64,000 nucleotides of DNA from Planoprotostelium fungivorum (GCA_003024175.1 MDYQ01000040.1:93067-157066); one strand, 5' to 3'; shown: positions 37,401 through 48,969, numbered from the stretch's first letter. Made by a program: numbers and translations. Notes: generated by a model not told the origin, from the sequence alone.

Positions 37401-40387
37401 GTAGCTTAAGAGTTCTAAAAATGAATAACAATAACTTGACTGGAACGGTGACCATCACATTCGACATCTTAATATGAATACTATCTAGGTGAGAACGTTC
37501 CAGAGTGACCCACTCGAATTAGACTTGAGTAGAAATAATCTGACCGGAGGTGATATAGATCTCTCGTTATTTCTCCTCGTTTAAACGTTTCGATTTCTCA
37601 TTCATCGTGACAGGTGTCGAATTTATGGCCACACTCTCGTCCATTCAAAAGTTGAACATCAGGTGATGATCGTGACGACACATGATGATGTGATGACGGA
37701 TCTACCGTGTCTTACCTTCGATAGTCAAAATGGATTCACCGGCCAGATTCCACAATTCCTCATACAACATCAAATGGAGAGCCTCGATCTCAGTTACAAC
37801 CGATTGGAAGGTTTCTCACAGACGTAAGTGACTGACTCTCCCTCTCCTTCTCACCATCATACAGTGGCCCGTTGGATTTCACCAGCAGCCTCAGCGTACT
37901 GGGTGGTATCAAGTTCATCGATCTGGTGAGTACGTACGGTACGTACGTACTGATACGTACAGTCGAACAACGTTATCACCGGGCCCGTTCCCAGCTTGAG
38001 CCAGAGTCAACACCCTCAGTTGACTTACGTCAATTTGAGGAACAATCAGATCAACAACGGAAGTCTCATCGGTGCCATCTACAACGGGTGACATTTGATG
38101 ACGTCATAGATCTGATCTGAGGTAGATCTTGTGACATGAGTTCGAACCCATTCCAATGCCCGATAAACCCTAATACCTACCGCCTGTGCAACGTGACTTG
38201 TACGGTGTCCGATACTGCATCTCAGACGGTATCCTTGGTTACCACCGTACCGAAGAATCAGGTGAGAATTTATGATCGTGACGTGTGATGACGTCATCAG
38301 CAATTGTTGTTGGGCATCGCATCACAGTTGAACGTTTCGGCATCGAGACTCTCTTTCAATCCCGAAGGTGATGGTGTCATCACCCCTGCGTCTCAATTGA
38401 TCGTGCCGCAGGCCTCCTCCTCATCGCTCCCCCCGCTGCTGCTGATGTCAACCAAGGCTCAGCCAACTACACTGCCCTCCTCTTATCTCAGCAGTACCAG
38501 ACCGTAGCCGGTGTATCATCAGTGGTGGGTCCATCTACAACGCTGCCCGATCACGTGACTCTCCTCCAGGAATGGCCTATCATCAATTCTAAAAATAGCC
38601 TCGGCACTCCCGCCGTCGTCGGTATCGCAGTCGGTGTTTCTATATTTGTCATTCTCGTCGTCGCTAGCCTCGTCTACCTCCTCTTATTCATTCGAAAGAG
38701 AAACCACAAGAGGTGAAGTCGAACTTGAGAAACGAACGTGACTCGTTGTAGATTGCAGAGGAAGCAGATGCTATCGACTCTAGATCGATTGCTATTGAAG
38801 GACGTCACCGTACAAGGCATCGTGGGACAGGGAAACTTCGGTAAAGTGTACCGAGGAGAATGGTGACGTATTATGACGTCATCGTTGTAGATCGTGATTA
38901 AATTCCAGGAATGGAGCGAAGGTGGCCATCAAGGGTGTCAGAAACGAAGACGACTTCAGAGACAATCAATTCAAAGAAGAGATCTTACTCCTCCAGTACG
39001 TAATCCAATTCCGAGAAAATCTGAAGAAATTTCCAGGAAATTGAATCACCCCAACATCATCCGACTCTTGGGAGTGTACATCATGAACGATTCTTCACTC
39101 AACATGGTAAGATATCTTACTTTCACCTCTCGGCCTGACTCGCGACAGGTGTTAGAGTACGCAGACAACGGTTCGTTGGATGTCTACTTGAAGAAGAACA
39201 GAAACAAGATCGACACCGAGTTCTTACTCTTCATGGTGGGAGACCTGAGTGAGTGATGACGTCATCGGAATCTTCTCTGAAATTTCCACAGTCAACGGTA
39301 TGATGTACCTACAAGCCAAATCCATCATTCACAGGTGAGTCGACATTGTAATGAAAGCCACTCACTAGTTTCAGAGATCTCGCCGCGAGAAATCTATTAT
39401 TAGACGCAGCCATGAACATCAAGGTGACGACATCCATCTACATCGTTGTAGATTGACTCGATCTAGATCTCCGATTTCGGTTTGAGTCGTGAGGACAACG
39501 TCTACAACGCGAAGACTACCGCTATTCCTTATCGTTGGGCTGCACCAGAAGTCATACAAGATGGTGTCAGCACTTTACAATCAGACGTGTGGTCCTTTGG
39601 TGTAGTGGTGAGCCTCCATTCATTGCATCTTACCATTTCGAATGGATCTGAGGTATCGATCGATTGACTCTTATCAGGTGTGGGAGATCTTCACGGGAGC
39701 TCTGGGTGACCCACTTTGATCATCATCTCATCATCACATCATCGTCACACCATCACATCATCATCACATCTGATGTCTATATCCCTTCACACTGACTGAC
39801 GACATACAGTTCCCTATCGTTCTCTCACCAACCGTGAAGTATCCGAACAGGTACCCAACGGCCTACGCTTGGAAGAGCCAGAGTCCTGCCCCCCCGCCAT
39901 GTGGGAGATCGTCACAGACTGCTGGGCAGCGACACCGACCTCTAGACCTTCTTTCGACGTCATTCGAAACCGATTCAACTCTCAATTCAGCTCGAGAATG
40001 AAGAACAGAGACGAAGTCAGTCAGAGGAACTTGAGATCGTGAGGATGATGAAACTGATGGAGGCTGATGCGTCGCAGGTCATCGATGCCACCGCTTCCGG
40101 ACCGTTCTCTTTATCACACGGAGCCGGCATACGACAAGACGTCTAAAGTGATGGAAGATGAGACCGAGATCATCTCCCACTACGACAGCGTCGGGCCTGC
40201 GGTTCGTGTGAAGATCCTCCCCGATGCGTCCGAATGGAAACCAGAGAGTCATTATTCAGACAGCAGCGAACCCTACAGTTTCGCCCCAGAGAGGAGGAAC
40301 ACGTTGGAGACCGACTACAGTTTCGGACCCGTTCGTGGGGCGGCGGAGAGTGAAACGGAGATGGAGTTCTTACCTCAACGAAAGTAG
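34430..40387 (+). CDS. LRR receptor tyrosine kinase
   Basis: Predicted cell-surface receptor kinase. The signal peptide is MARPLLFTICLFALSAQG. A plant-type LRR N-cap follows (ALTDLYHYTNG, NNSGWLNGQSYCGWYGIECV). About twenty LRRs of the LxLxxNxLxGxIP type are spread over many exons (for example YVDMSSNRLEGTIPSSYSDL). One transmembrane helix (VGIAVGVSIFVILVVASLVYLLLFI, about 38620-38695) is flanked by basic residues. The kinase domain has VGQGNFGKVYRGEW, VAIKG, LNHPNIIRLLGVY, HRDLAARNLLLD, SDFGLS and IPYRWAAPEVIQDGVSTLQS. HRDLAARN and the RWxAPE motif mark tyrosine specificity, unlike plant LRR kinases, which are Ser/Thr. The tail holds several Tyr in acidic or Ser-rich settings (SHYDSVGP, EPYSFAP, TDYSFGP). 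An intron at 36165-36204 is half palindrome. Confidence 0.87.
36165..36204 (+). other. 40-nt hairpin intron in receptor kinase gene
   Basis: The perfect 20-bp palindrome CATCTACAACGTTGTAGATG fills 36171-36190 of a 40-nt intron, leaving six bases on the donor side and fourteen on the acceptor side. Confidence 0.8.
36405..36482 (+). repeat. GATGATCATGATG low-complexity intron segment
   Basis: Imperfect repeats of GATGATC, GATGTC and ATCATG, many self-complementary, lie inside an intron of the LRR receptor kinase gene. Confidence 0.65.
37926..37962 (+). other. Intron built of TACGTACGTA palindromes
   Basis: A 37-nt intron in the receptor kinase gene reads GTGAGTACGTACGG, then TACGTACGTACTGA, then TACGTACAG. 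Almost every base lies in a self-complementary TACGTA word. Confidence 0.7.
39424..39466 (+). other. Hairpin intron in kinase domain
   Basis: 43-nt intron between NIK and ISDFGLS (the DFG motif), with arms ATCTACA (39436-39442) and TGTAGAT (39447-39453) around a 4-nt loop. It shows the same placement logic as in the phosphatase gene: the hairpin intron splits a catalytic segment. Confidence 0.8.
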
Positions 40388-40816
40388 AGCATGAGATGCA
40401 TTGTATGATAGATATAAATTATTTACGTGAGATGTAGTACTTGGTGCACTCTGAGAAAGTTGAACGAAGAATAGGTGACAGAGTATCGCACAACACTCTG
40501 TCTCTGTACAGTCACGAACAGATCATCGATAGAACTCAAGCTCTCGCTGATGTGCAATTTATTTCGGAAGCGGACCAATTCATTGAACCGTGGCGCTTTC
40601 TGTTCTTCTTCCTTTCTCGTACCTTACCGTGCCAAACACGCGTTAACAAGAGGACCCCAAAGCGGCTCACACTTGTCGAAGTTAGGTAAAGAACACACGC
40701 ACATCATCTTCCTCCCCCTCCTCGTCTCAGAAGACAAAGAGAAATGGTTCCAAACACCCTTCTGATCTCTCTACAGTGTTCATCTTTAAATCCGTAGGAG
40801 CACCTCAACACACGAA
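40388..40816. other. Intergenic region upstream of ribosomal P0
   Basis: About 430 bases between the receptor kinase stop and the P0 start. Short open frames here have no domain support. It presumably holds the strong P0 promoter. Confidence 0.5.
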
Positions 40817-41945
40817 ATGTCTGGGGCAGAAAGCACTAAGAAGCAGGAGTACTTCGCCAAGCTCGTAAACCTTCTCGAGACCCACAACAAGATCTTTGTT
40901 GTAGGAGTTGACAATGTCGGTTCCAACCACCTCCAGAAGGTCAGAGCCGCCCTCCGTGGAAAGGCCGTCGTTCTCATGGGAAAGAACGTGAGTCCATATC
41001 CAATGATCCTTCTTCTCCAACATTTCCCATATCTCACATTCCATATCGAATGTCCTCCATCTCGTTCTAACGTCTCTCTCAGACCATGGTCCGCAAGGTT
41101 CTGAGAGCCGAGGCTGCCAAGAACGCCGATCTCGAGGCCCTGACTGCCCTCGTCAGAGGAAACGTCGGTTTCGTCTTCGTCAAGGACGATCTGTCCGCCG
41201 TCCGTCAGATCCTCCTCAAGGAGAAGATTGGAGCTGCTGCCAAGGCTGGAGTCGTTGCCCCCTGCAACGTTACCATCCCCGCCGGTAACACCGGTATGGA
41301 GCCCACTATGACCTCTTTCTTCCAGGCAAGTCCATCTTCTATTTCATCCTCCAAATCATGAAATGACATTCTGCATCTTCTTCATCTCTCACGATGACAC
41401 ATCTGACTCCAACACAGGCTCTGAACATCCCCACAAAGATCAACAAGGGACAGATCGAGATCGTCAACGACGTTCCCATCATCAAGCAGGGCAACAAGGT
41501 CTCCCCCTCCGAGGCCAACCTCCTCCAGAAGCTCAACATCAAGCCCTTCCAGTACGGTCTCATCATCCGTCAAGTCTACGATCAGGGATCCGTCTACGAA
41601 GACAAGGTCCTCGATCTGACCGACGATGACATTGTCTCCAAGTTCCAGATTGGAGTCAAGAACATCGCTGCCCTCGGACTCAAGATCGGCTACCCCACCA
41701 TCGCATCCGTCCCCCACTCTTTCATCAACGGCTACAAGAATGTCTTGGCTGTTGCCGTCGAGACCGACTACACCTTCAAGCAGGCTGAGAAGGTGAAGGC
41801 TTACCTGAAGGACCCCTCTGCCTTTGCCGCTGCTGCCCCCGTTGCCGCTGCCCCCGCCGCTGCCAGCAAGGCCGCCCCCGCTGCCGCCAAGGAGGAGCCC
41901 AAGGAGGAGGAAGATGACGACATGGGTTTCGGACTCTTCGATTAA
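40817..41945 (+). CDS. RPLP0: 60S acidic ribosomal protein P0 (uL10)
   Basis: Ribosomal stalk base protein. The exons encode [39 protein letters not shown], then after a short intron [59 protein letters not shown] and TSFFQ, then after a second intron [19 protein letters not shown]. The C-terminus is Ala-rich and ends [17 protein letters not shown], the conserved P-protein tail that binds translational GTPases. Codon use here is strongly biased to C-ending codons (AAG, CTC, GCC, ATC), unlike most neighbours, as expected for a highly expressed gene. The two introns are about 95 nt and 90-95 nt, longer than average for the window. Length, about 310 residues, is normal. Confidence 0.96.
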
Positions 41946-42113
41946 GTTTATAAAGCTTTTTTCCTTTGGAATGGATAGTCTTGATGATGGAGATGGGATG
42001 ATAGAGGGGGGATGATGGTGGATGTGTGGGTTGTAAAGGAAGAGGGAGATGTGACACATTCGAAGACAAATGCAATCACGACGACGGGGACGATGGAAGG
42101 GAACAGGTGTAAG

Positions 42114-43046
42114 ATGTATTTATTGAAGAAAGAGAGAGAAGGAGAGGATTCTTATCGACAGGTGATTTCGTCTGTAGCCGTATGACCTCAGATGATTGAA
42201 TCATCGGTAGGCTGCAGAGAAGGAAGGATTTGATGTCCATTTTGTCACATTACTGGAGTTTCATTATGTCAATCAATCAGATCTCGCTCAGAGATTGTTG
42301 GACACAGATGCATATTCTGGGCTCATCATCACCAGTCAGAGGGCTGTTACAGCGATGGAAAAGGTAGCACAGTTCGTCTGCGGTGAGGATGCCTAAGACA
42401 TTACAGGTGTGGGACGTGGACAAAATGACCAAGTGGAGAGATAAGAAAATCTATTCATTCGGTCGTGAGACAGTCAAGAGTCTCGCCATCTTGTTAGACG
42501 TCTCACAAGAGGTGATGTGCTGTCAAGCTCGCTTCATCTGACAGAAGCAGCACATCATTGGAAGAGAATGCATCAACGCAGGAGATCTCGCCGGTCACAT
42601 CTCCACGACTCACACATCTCATCATCTCCCCCTCTTGTTCCTGTGTGGAAACAAGCGAAGAGAAGAACTTCCTCGTCATCTACATCACAAGAACGTTCAC
42701 TTCTCAGAGCTCATCGTATACCAGACGGAGTCGTCTGCAGAAGCTTCTAAGGACATGGATGAGATCTTTCGAGGACAAGATGGAAGATGGATCGTCTTCT
42801 TCAGCCCATCGGGCGTCGATGTGATCTCGGACGCGATGGAGGATGGCTCTCTACGAACTGCAAGGGTGGACATCTCACATGGAGATGTTTCTGAGTAGAC
42901 GTCAGATTGCATGTCTGGGGCCAACGACGGGTGAAGCACTGGAAAGCCACCGAGAACGGTTGGGCATCAGTTGCACTATCGTCGTCTCTTCAAAGCCAAA
43001 CGCGCCGAGTCTGATGGAAGAGATCACAAGTGCATCTCGTTCATGA
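42114..43046 (+). CDS. UROS: Uroporphyrinogen-III synthase
   Basis: Heme-pathway enzyme that closes hydroxymethylbilane to uroporphyrinogen III. It starts MYLLKKEREGEDSYRQ, spliced to AAEKEGFDVHFVTLLEFHYV. Then come LLDTDAYSGLIITSQRAVTA, an intron at GTAGCACAG...ATTACAG, WDVDKMTKWRDKKIYSFGRE, LLFLCGNKRREELPRHL, ELIVYQTESS and IVFFSPSGVDVI. The last part, after an intron ending ACGTCAG, is IACLGPTTGEALESHRERLG followed by SKPNAPSLMEEI. These match the two HEM4 subdomains in order. The spliced protein is about 260 residues, normal for the family. Introns are 43-60 nt. This family diverges fast, so the call rests on the GLIITSQRAV, FFSPSGV, LGPTTGEAL and KPNAPSL motifs together. Confidence 0.85.
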
Positions 43047-43198
43047 TCTGTGATTAGCTCGAAATAGATCGCGCTGGTGTTGTTATCAACTCTCCAGGTG
43101 TTCAGGCCATCAGAAGGTGTTTGTCAAAGGACCTTAACAATAACGATAATTCCTCGTATCACGTATTTGCCTCTTGCATAATAGCTGTCAGAAACACA

Positions 43199-43270
43199 GG
43201 CTCCTTGGCCAAGTTGGCAAGGCGCTTCCCTAGTAAGGAAGAGATCACGAGTTCGAGTCTCGTAGGAGCC
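43199..43270 (+). tRNA. tRNA-Thr (AGT)
   Basis: A 72-nt cloverleaf. The acceptor stem GGCTCCT pairs with AGGAGCC. The anticodon stem is CTTCC/GGAAG around loop CTAGTAA (anticodon AGT), and the T arm is ACGAG-TTCGAGT-CTCGT. No intron. A T-rich run (TTTCTTTT) follows at once, as expected for RNA polymerase III termination. It sits between the heme-pathway gene and the 3' end of the C2-LRR gene. Confidence 0.93.
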
Positions 43271-43378
43271 TTTCTTTTCCTTCTTTTACCTCTTCCCTCT
43301 CTCCATCACACCGTCATCACTCGAACGTTCCCCTTCTCATCACAACACAAGCCCGTTCGCTCCCGTTTTATTCTTCTT

Positions 43379-46340
43379 TCACTTGTTCTCGTCCATGATG
43401 GTCTTGATCATCTTGACCAGCTGAACGAGCGTGACGACTTCCTTCGAGCTCTGAGTGCGATCGTTGGTCGATTGGACCAATTTGAAAGTGTAGCTCAGCT
43501 CAGAGAAGACACCAGAGATGGCGAATTTGAGAAGGGCCATCTTTGGCTGATTCGGGTCCATGGGTGGCTTCTGGAAGCTGAAGTCTGGTAGATCGATTTT
43601 CGCTTGGTCGAGTGCCTGAGAAAGGTGAGATGATGGTGGAAGAGTTTTCTCACCGGTTTGAACTTTTTCATGTTGGTTGCTTTCCTGATCGCGAGTCAGT
43701 CTTTGTCATCATCACGATCATGATGTCGATGAGAGTGTGTCATATAGACGATCCCTGGTGACTCACGCTAATATCAAATCAGTGTTCGTACATAGGTCCA
43801 GATCGTTCTGCATTGTCGACAGTTTCGGTCTGTCACATTGTGAGTAACCCATTCACCCCCACACTTTCTCACTTCAACTCGTTGTTGATCGTGCTCGTGA
43901 CCCAACTCTTCAGGGCGACGATCTTCGCGTCTAAACCAGACGCCGGCGAGGGCGAAGTCGCCGCAGGTGAAGCCACAGAAGCTGCCGCCGCCGCAGGCGG
44001 AGTCTGCACGCGAGGGGGCGTCTGAACTCTGGAGGGCACCGGGGGGCTTGACTTGGCTTGACGTGTGTCGGTTTCACGTCAGATGTAGAGCTTCACCTTG
44101 ATCAGCAAAGGGGGTCGTGTTCAAATTGGTCCTGGAGATGGGAGCAAACTGAGTGGGTTTCGTCAATTGGGGGACGCCGGAAGACTGGAGGAGGGGTCAG
44201 GGGTACGTAGGGTACGTACGGTCACCTTCTCGGCGCTGGGGGAGGAGGCGAGAAAATTTGGACCGTCCTTGTGTCGATCGTTGCTCTTCGGTGTCAGCGG
44301 TACCAAAAATGGAACTTGATATTCCTCGAATTTGGGTGCACCTCCCTGGGCTGAAACTGTCAATCTACAACTGTGTAGATGCTCACCCATCATTCTCTTC
44401 TCCAAATAGTCCATCAGTTGGTCGGGTCCCAGTCTCCACTTGTCTCTCATGACGCTGTCCGTGATTGGATTTCTCTCTACGTTGATGCCCGAGCCGAGTT
44501 GTCCCAATCCAATACAGAGACCCTGAATAGAGGTCACGTGACCGTTGTAGATGGAGGACTCACGATGGACAGCGGGAGATCGGGTAATTTGTTGTCAGAT
44601 AAATTGAGCATGCAGAGGCGATTCATTCTTCCGATGCTCTGGGGGAGTTCGGACAAATAGTTACTGTACGTAAGATGAGTTTTCGAGATATCTCAACGAC
44701 ATACGTGGCGAGGTTGAGCTCGAGCATGTGCGTCATGTAAGTCAGTTCTCCACCAAATTTCGTCAAATTACAGCTGCTCACATCCATGACCTATCGTTCT
44801 AAGACACGACATCTCTTCATGATATCTTCACCTCCATCCTACTGCAAGCTCCCAGGGATGCCGGAAGAATTCCGAACGGATTACCCGACGCCATCAGCTC
44901 TTCTAATTTCTTCAATTTTCCAATGTTCGAATTCAATAGGACCATTCCATTGTTTGCAATGTGAAATCTCTCCAATTTGACCAGGTCTCCAATTTGATCG
45001 GGTAGATCGATCAGCTTGTTACCTGGGTCGATCAGTCGCATTCGAATGAAAATGTTACCGTTGAGGTAGAGTTCGAGTAAGTTGGCCATCTTTGAAATGG
45101 AGGGAGGCAGTTCGAGAATGGAATTACCGGTAAGATTTAAAACTTGAAGGCTTTTGAGATCTTCGACCTGATGCATCGTGAGACGATCAGATCAGACACG
45201 ATGAGCATGATGATGATGATGTCACGTGTCGATCGTGTTTCATCCTCTTTGGATGGAATCGTGAGGTGATGGGTTTCGAATTTTGAAATTCAAATATTTC
45301 ACCTCCACGGGCCAAGTGGTGAGCTCACAGAACTCCAAGTTCAACTGGTTAGATGTCAACAAAATCTCATCCGTCGATGGCACGATTCATTTGGGACGTC
45401 CCAAATGCGCTCACTTTGGTCAATTTGGCGCCAAGTTGGGTGGTGACAATGGAAGGCAAGGAGGCCAGTCTGATGGTGGACAGATCCAAATCATCTCCTC
45501 CGCAGCTGTGACAGTCTGCAATTCTCGCTTTGATCGACTGTCGATCGTCAATCATCATGCACATCGAGAATGAGACGATCACATCTCCGGGTGCGCCCGA
45601 ATCTCTCTTCGAATCCCTTCTTCCAGAATTTCTCCTGGAGCCTGAGGGAGAGCCCTCCGATTCATCTGGATGACATGATTCAATCTCGATGGACGATCGA
45701 TGGCGTCAATCACCTCTGGAGAAACCTAAGAAGATCTCTCCCTTCACACCGCTGGCCACTTTGCAGCGTTTGGCCGGGTCTTCCAATCTGTGCCACGTCG
45801 CCTCTTGACCGATGCGTAATGTGTTGTATGGGAGGGTGACTTGACCTCTGATGGAGTTAAGAAGGAGGATGGATCGAGAGACACGCACAAGAAACTGTCG
45901 AAGCCTCTGTTCCAGTCCCATATTTCGATGACGACGGGTTGAGATGCGATGCTCCTGAAAGAATGTGAGATGGTAGTCCGGCAGTTGATCGATGGAAGAG
46001 AGGACGAAGAGACTCACACGGAGAAGCTCTCATCCCAGTATGGCGCCAGAGTCTGATGATTAAGTTACGTGTCGGCATGGTGGCGTGAGACGTACCTTCT
46101 TTTCAATCTTGGTCTTCTTCTTCTGCGCGCCAACAGTGACAATGGCATAGGGGTCGGAGGTGCCTATACATGATTAGAGGATGCAGAGTGACTGATATAT
46201 CATAAGATCTATTACCTCCTTCGTCTGCCGCCGCAAGGTTTCTCGCTTGAGTGACTGCACGGAGCATTAGAACATTTAACAATGGTCGGAAACGAAATGA
46301 CTCTCTCACCTGAAACGATGATGTTTCTCCTCTCAGCCAT
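43379..46340 (-). CDS. C2-domain plus LRR protein
   Basis: The start MAERRNIIVS is spliced to VTQARNLAAADEG, then GTSDPYAIVTVGAQKKKTKI, TLAPYWDESFSV, VVIEIWDWNRGFDSF and GQVTLPYNTL, an N-terminal C2 domain likely to bind membranes (the SDPYAIV and WDWNRGFDSF loops carry calcium-ligand Asp). An LRR block of the short SHOC2/RSU1 type follows: KLTKLNLEFCELTTWPVEV, KSLQVLNLTGNSILELPPSI, LLELYLNGNKLIDLPDQI, KKLEELMASGNPFGILPASL, LELNLATNYLSELPQSI and LCMLNLSDNKLPDLPLSI. The cap region includes NPITDSVMRDKWRLGPDQLM. The C-terminal part has an Ala/Pro-rich linker and helices (GLDAKIVALKSWVTSTIN, MALLKFAISGVFSELSYTF) of unknown fold. AATAAA lies 6 bases past the stop. A 36-nt intron (44386-44351) carries the hairpin word. 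Confidence 0.78.
44351..44386 (-). other. 36-nt hairpin intron in C2-LRR gene
   Basis: Minus-strand intron GTGAGC...TTTCAG with arms ATCTACA and TGTAGAT around a 4-nt loop. The hairpin word takes up half of the intron. Confidence 0.75.
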
Positions 46341-46463
46341 GCTGGTGTGTCAGATCGGTACTATTGATAGTGGCTCTGCGATGTTATGACTTAAGTCACA
46401 TACACAAACTACAACGGAAACTTGACATCGCCGCGTGATGTCATCACAACACGGCATCACATC

Positions 46464-47608
46464 ATGGAAGAAGATCGAGGAGATGAAGACTTCACTTCTC
46501 TCCCAGAGCTGATGACTGCCGTACGGGCCGAGAAGCTTGAACAGATACGTGATTCCGCATCAGTCGCACGATTCGCCACCATGCCCTTCACATTAGACGG
46601 ACAGAATCAATTCACACCCCTACATTTTGCAGCTACAAGAGATCTTTGTAAATCGATCGAAGCATTGATCAAGGGAAATGCAAAAGTTGACCCCAACATA
46701 TTGGTCCCAGGCACGAGTCTGACACCTCTGCATTATGCTGCCTCTTCGGGCCATTTGAATGCAGTGAAGAAGTTGATTCAATTGGGGGCAGACATCAATC
46801 CGAAATCGTCCAACGGATGGACACCACTTCACTCAGCCATGTCGGGCTCAGAATACGTCGTAGCTCATCTATTGAAAGCAGGATCAGACGTAAGAATATC
46901 ATCATATCATCACGGTGACGTCAGGAGTGAACGTTCCTCAAGGTCAACGCGGCAGACGAGCAGGGATTGACCCCCCTTCATATTGCATGTGCGAATGGAA
47001 GCGCAAGCATCATCGACCGACTCTTGAGATACAAAGTCGACAAAGAAGCCAGAACTGTCCTGGGTAAGTTCATGTCTTCCCATCTCATGAGATTGATTCC
47101 ATCTGAAGGTGCGACACCATTGATTTTGGCCGCAACCTCAGGCAGCTACTTTGCATTAGAGTCCATGTTGAATGCCGGAGCCAAAGTGAACGTTTCGGTA
47201 CCTGGAAACGGTAGGACGCCACTTCACTTCGCCGCCGAGGTCATCTCCCTCATACTCTCCATCCATCGCTGATGACTTCTTCAGGTTGGAAGGAAAGACA
47301 ACGTCCGAATGTTGATCAGGTACAACCCCATCGTCATCGACATCTGACATCCCTTCACATCACCGACGTCATCTCATTCGATCGACAGCTGGAAGGCAGA
47401 TTACAAGGCTGTAGACAACATGGGAAGGACACCAGCAGATATGACAGATAAGCCCAAGTTGGCCGAGTACATCAGAAAGGGAGCCCCCCGCAGCAGCTGG
47501 AAGAAGAAGCACATCTTTCAGATGGTTATGATCTTCTTACCGCTCGTCCTTCTCATACCCGTCTTCTATGGCCGTGATGAAGAGCCGAAAGAACAGATAC
47601 AAGGATAA
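46464..47608 (+). CDS. Ankyrin-repeat protein with C-terminal membrane segment
   Basis: The start MEEDRGDEDFTSLPELMTAV is followed by about six ankyrin repeats: NQFTPLHFAATRDLCKSIEA, TSLTPLHYAASSGHLNAVKK, NGWTPLHSAMSGSEYVVAHL, then across introns EQGLTPLHIACANGSASIID, GATPLILAATSGSYFALESM and NGRTPLHFAAE. A degenerate repeat ends in MGRTPADMTDKPKLAEYIRK. After a basic stretch (SSWKKKHIF) comes one hydrophobic helix (QMVMIFLPLVLLIPVFYG) and a short acidic tail, the layout of a tail-anchored protein. The function is probably a membrane-attached protein-binding scaffold; no partner is indicated. Introns (about 40-70 nt) contain no stop-free ambiguities. Confidence 0.85.
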
Positions 47609-47813
47609 AGAGGACGTGTCGATGTTGAGATGATGAACGTGTCGAGACAGGACGATACCATTTGAGAGGTATTCCAAGGGTTGATGATGATGCAAAATAA
47701 AATAAATGTTTTCAGATGCTTTTCGGACGTCACGATGATGATGTGATGACGGCGACACCAAAAGAAAGACTTTCTCGTCAGGATCTATTTAAAGGAATGA
47801 TGCAGGGCCCCCC

Positions 47814-48969
47814 TTACATGTTTTTCTTGGGTTGGAGTTGGTTCTCGAAGCGAATGTCAGACTGGATATCAAAGCTGCACTTGAGACCGCACAGAAGAAT
47901 GATCAAGAAGGGAATGGAGATGATCAAGCCAGAGACGATGTCACTGTTCCAGATGTTGCTCGATGTGACCTCATCGGCCTGGGCGTATCTAAAGAGGTGA
48001 GATTGGGAGATGTCGGTGTCTTCGTCTTACCTCTTGTGAAAGGCTTCCATGGAGGGAGAGTTGACAGTGACGGACCTCTTCTGAGATGTGCTGGTGGGGG
48101 CTACATCGCCGACAAAGAGGGCGACGTAAGTCTCGGATTGGAGCTTGTCGCAGATGTTCTGAACGACGGCGTCTGTGAGATTTAGAATCTGTGGAATGAG
48201 ATGATATGGAGATGGATCACCGTCGGCACGGAAGCCGTTGACATCATTTGACTTGAAGATGACGACGATGAGGTTGGATCCGCTGGAAGGTGCCTGTGAT
48301 GGAGGTTAAAATGCACATCCTGGGGGACAAATATTTCAGTTACCTCGAAGTCAGAGATCTTTCTAGAAACAGATGGAACGTTCAACTTGGACTCTCCGTC
48401 CTCAGAGAGGACGATGACAGAGTCGACCTTCTTAGACAGCTGCTCGACAACGTTCTCTGAGAGACTCTCGCTGGATGTGACATAAGGCACATTGAGAGAA
48501 GATGCAGAACCCTCGACGAGTTTCTGTCGAGAGTTGAATCTTAATATGGTCATTGAAAAGACATACCTTCAGATTAGAGAAGGCACCGCCGTTGGGTTGG
48601 GCGGAGTGAGCGGCGGCGAGGTTGAAAAACTGCTCCGTTTGGAGCTTTCATTCTCTCAGATTTGTTGATCTCATATCCGAAGCTCACCTGAGGTTGGACG
48701 AAGACAATAATGTTCTTAGCCTTGGATTCCTGGGGAAAGATAACGTCCACGACGCTCTCAGCCTTTGTCAGCTCCTTTACTTGAATGTTCTTTCCTGCAA
48801 AATGGCTGGCGATGATCAGCCAGATCGAACCCCCATCTCTATCGTCCACTCACCCTCCATTTGACCATGCAAAAACGGGTGATGTGTGAACTGATTCAGT
48901 TGAAATCACGAGCCCAATGAGAGCGAATAAGGAAAGAATAGCCACAATAGAACCGGTTGACCTCAGCAT
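47814..48969 (-). CDS. V-ATPase accessory subunit S1-like (Ac45/VOA1)
   Basis: Type I membrane protein. The start MLRSTGSIVAILSLFALIGL is a signal peptide, followed by SPVFAWSN, the short motif seen at the mature N-terminus of Ac45-type proteins. The luminal region includes KELTKAESVVDVIFP, KNIIVFVQPQ, SVIVLSEDGESKLNV, SNLIVVIFKSND and ETYVALFVGDVAP. Near the C-terminus, NIWNSDIVSGLIISIPFLII begins the transmembrane helix, followed by a short cytosolic tail containing DIQSDIRFENQLQPKKNM, like Ac45/VOA1. It likely assists V-ATPase assembly or targeting. The match is strongest in the last 60 residues; the luminal domain of this family diverges rapidly. Introns are 40-55 nt. Confidence 0.72.

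Noticed and set aside
26912-39466. CRISPR-like array
   Set aside because: The palindromes are kilobases apart in introns of eukaryotic genes, with no regular spacing.
40441-40765. Two overlapping plus-strand frames before ribosomal P0
   Set aside because: No domain, overlapping phases, and position fits a promoter or 5' UTR.
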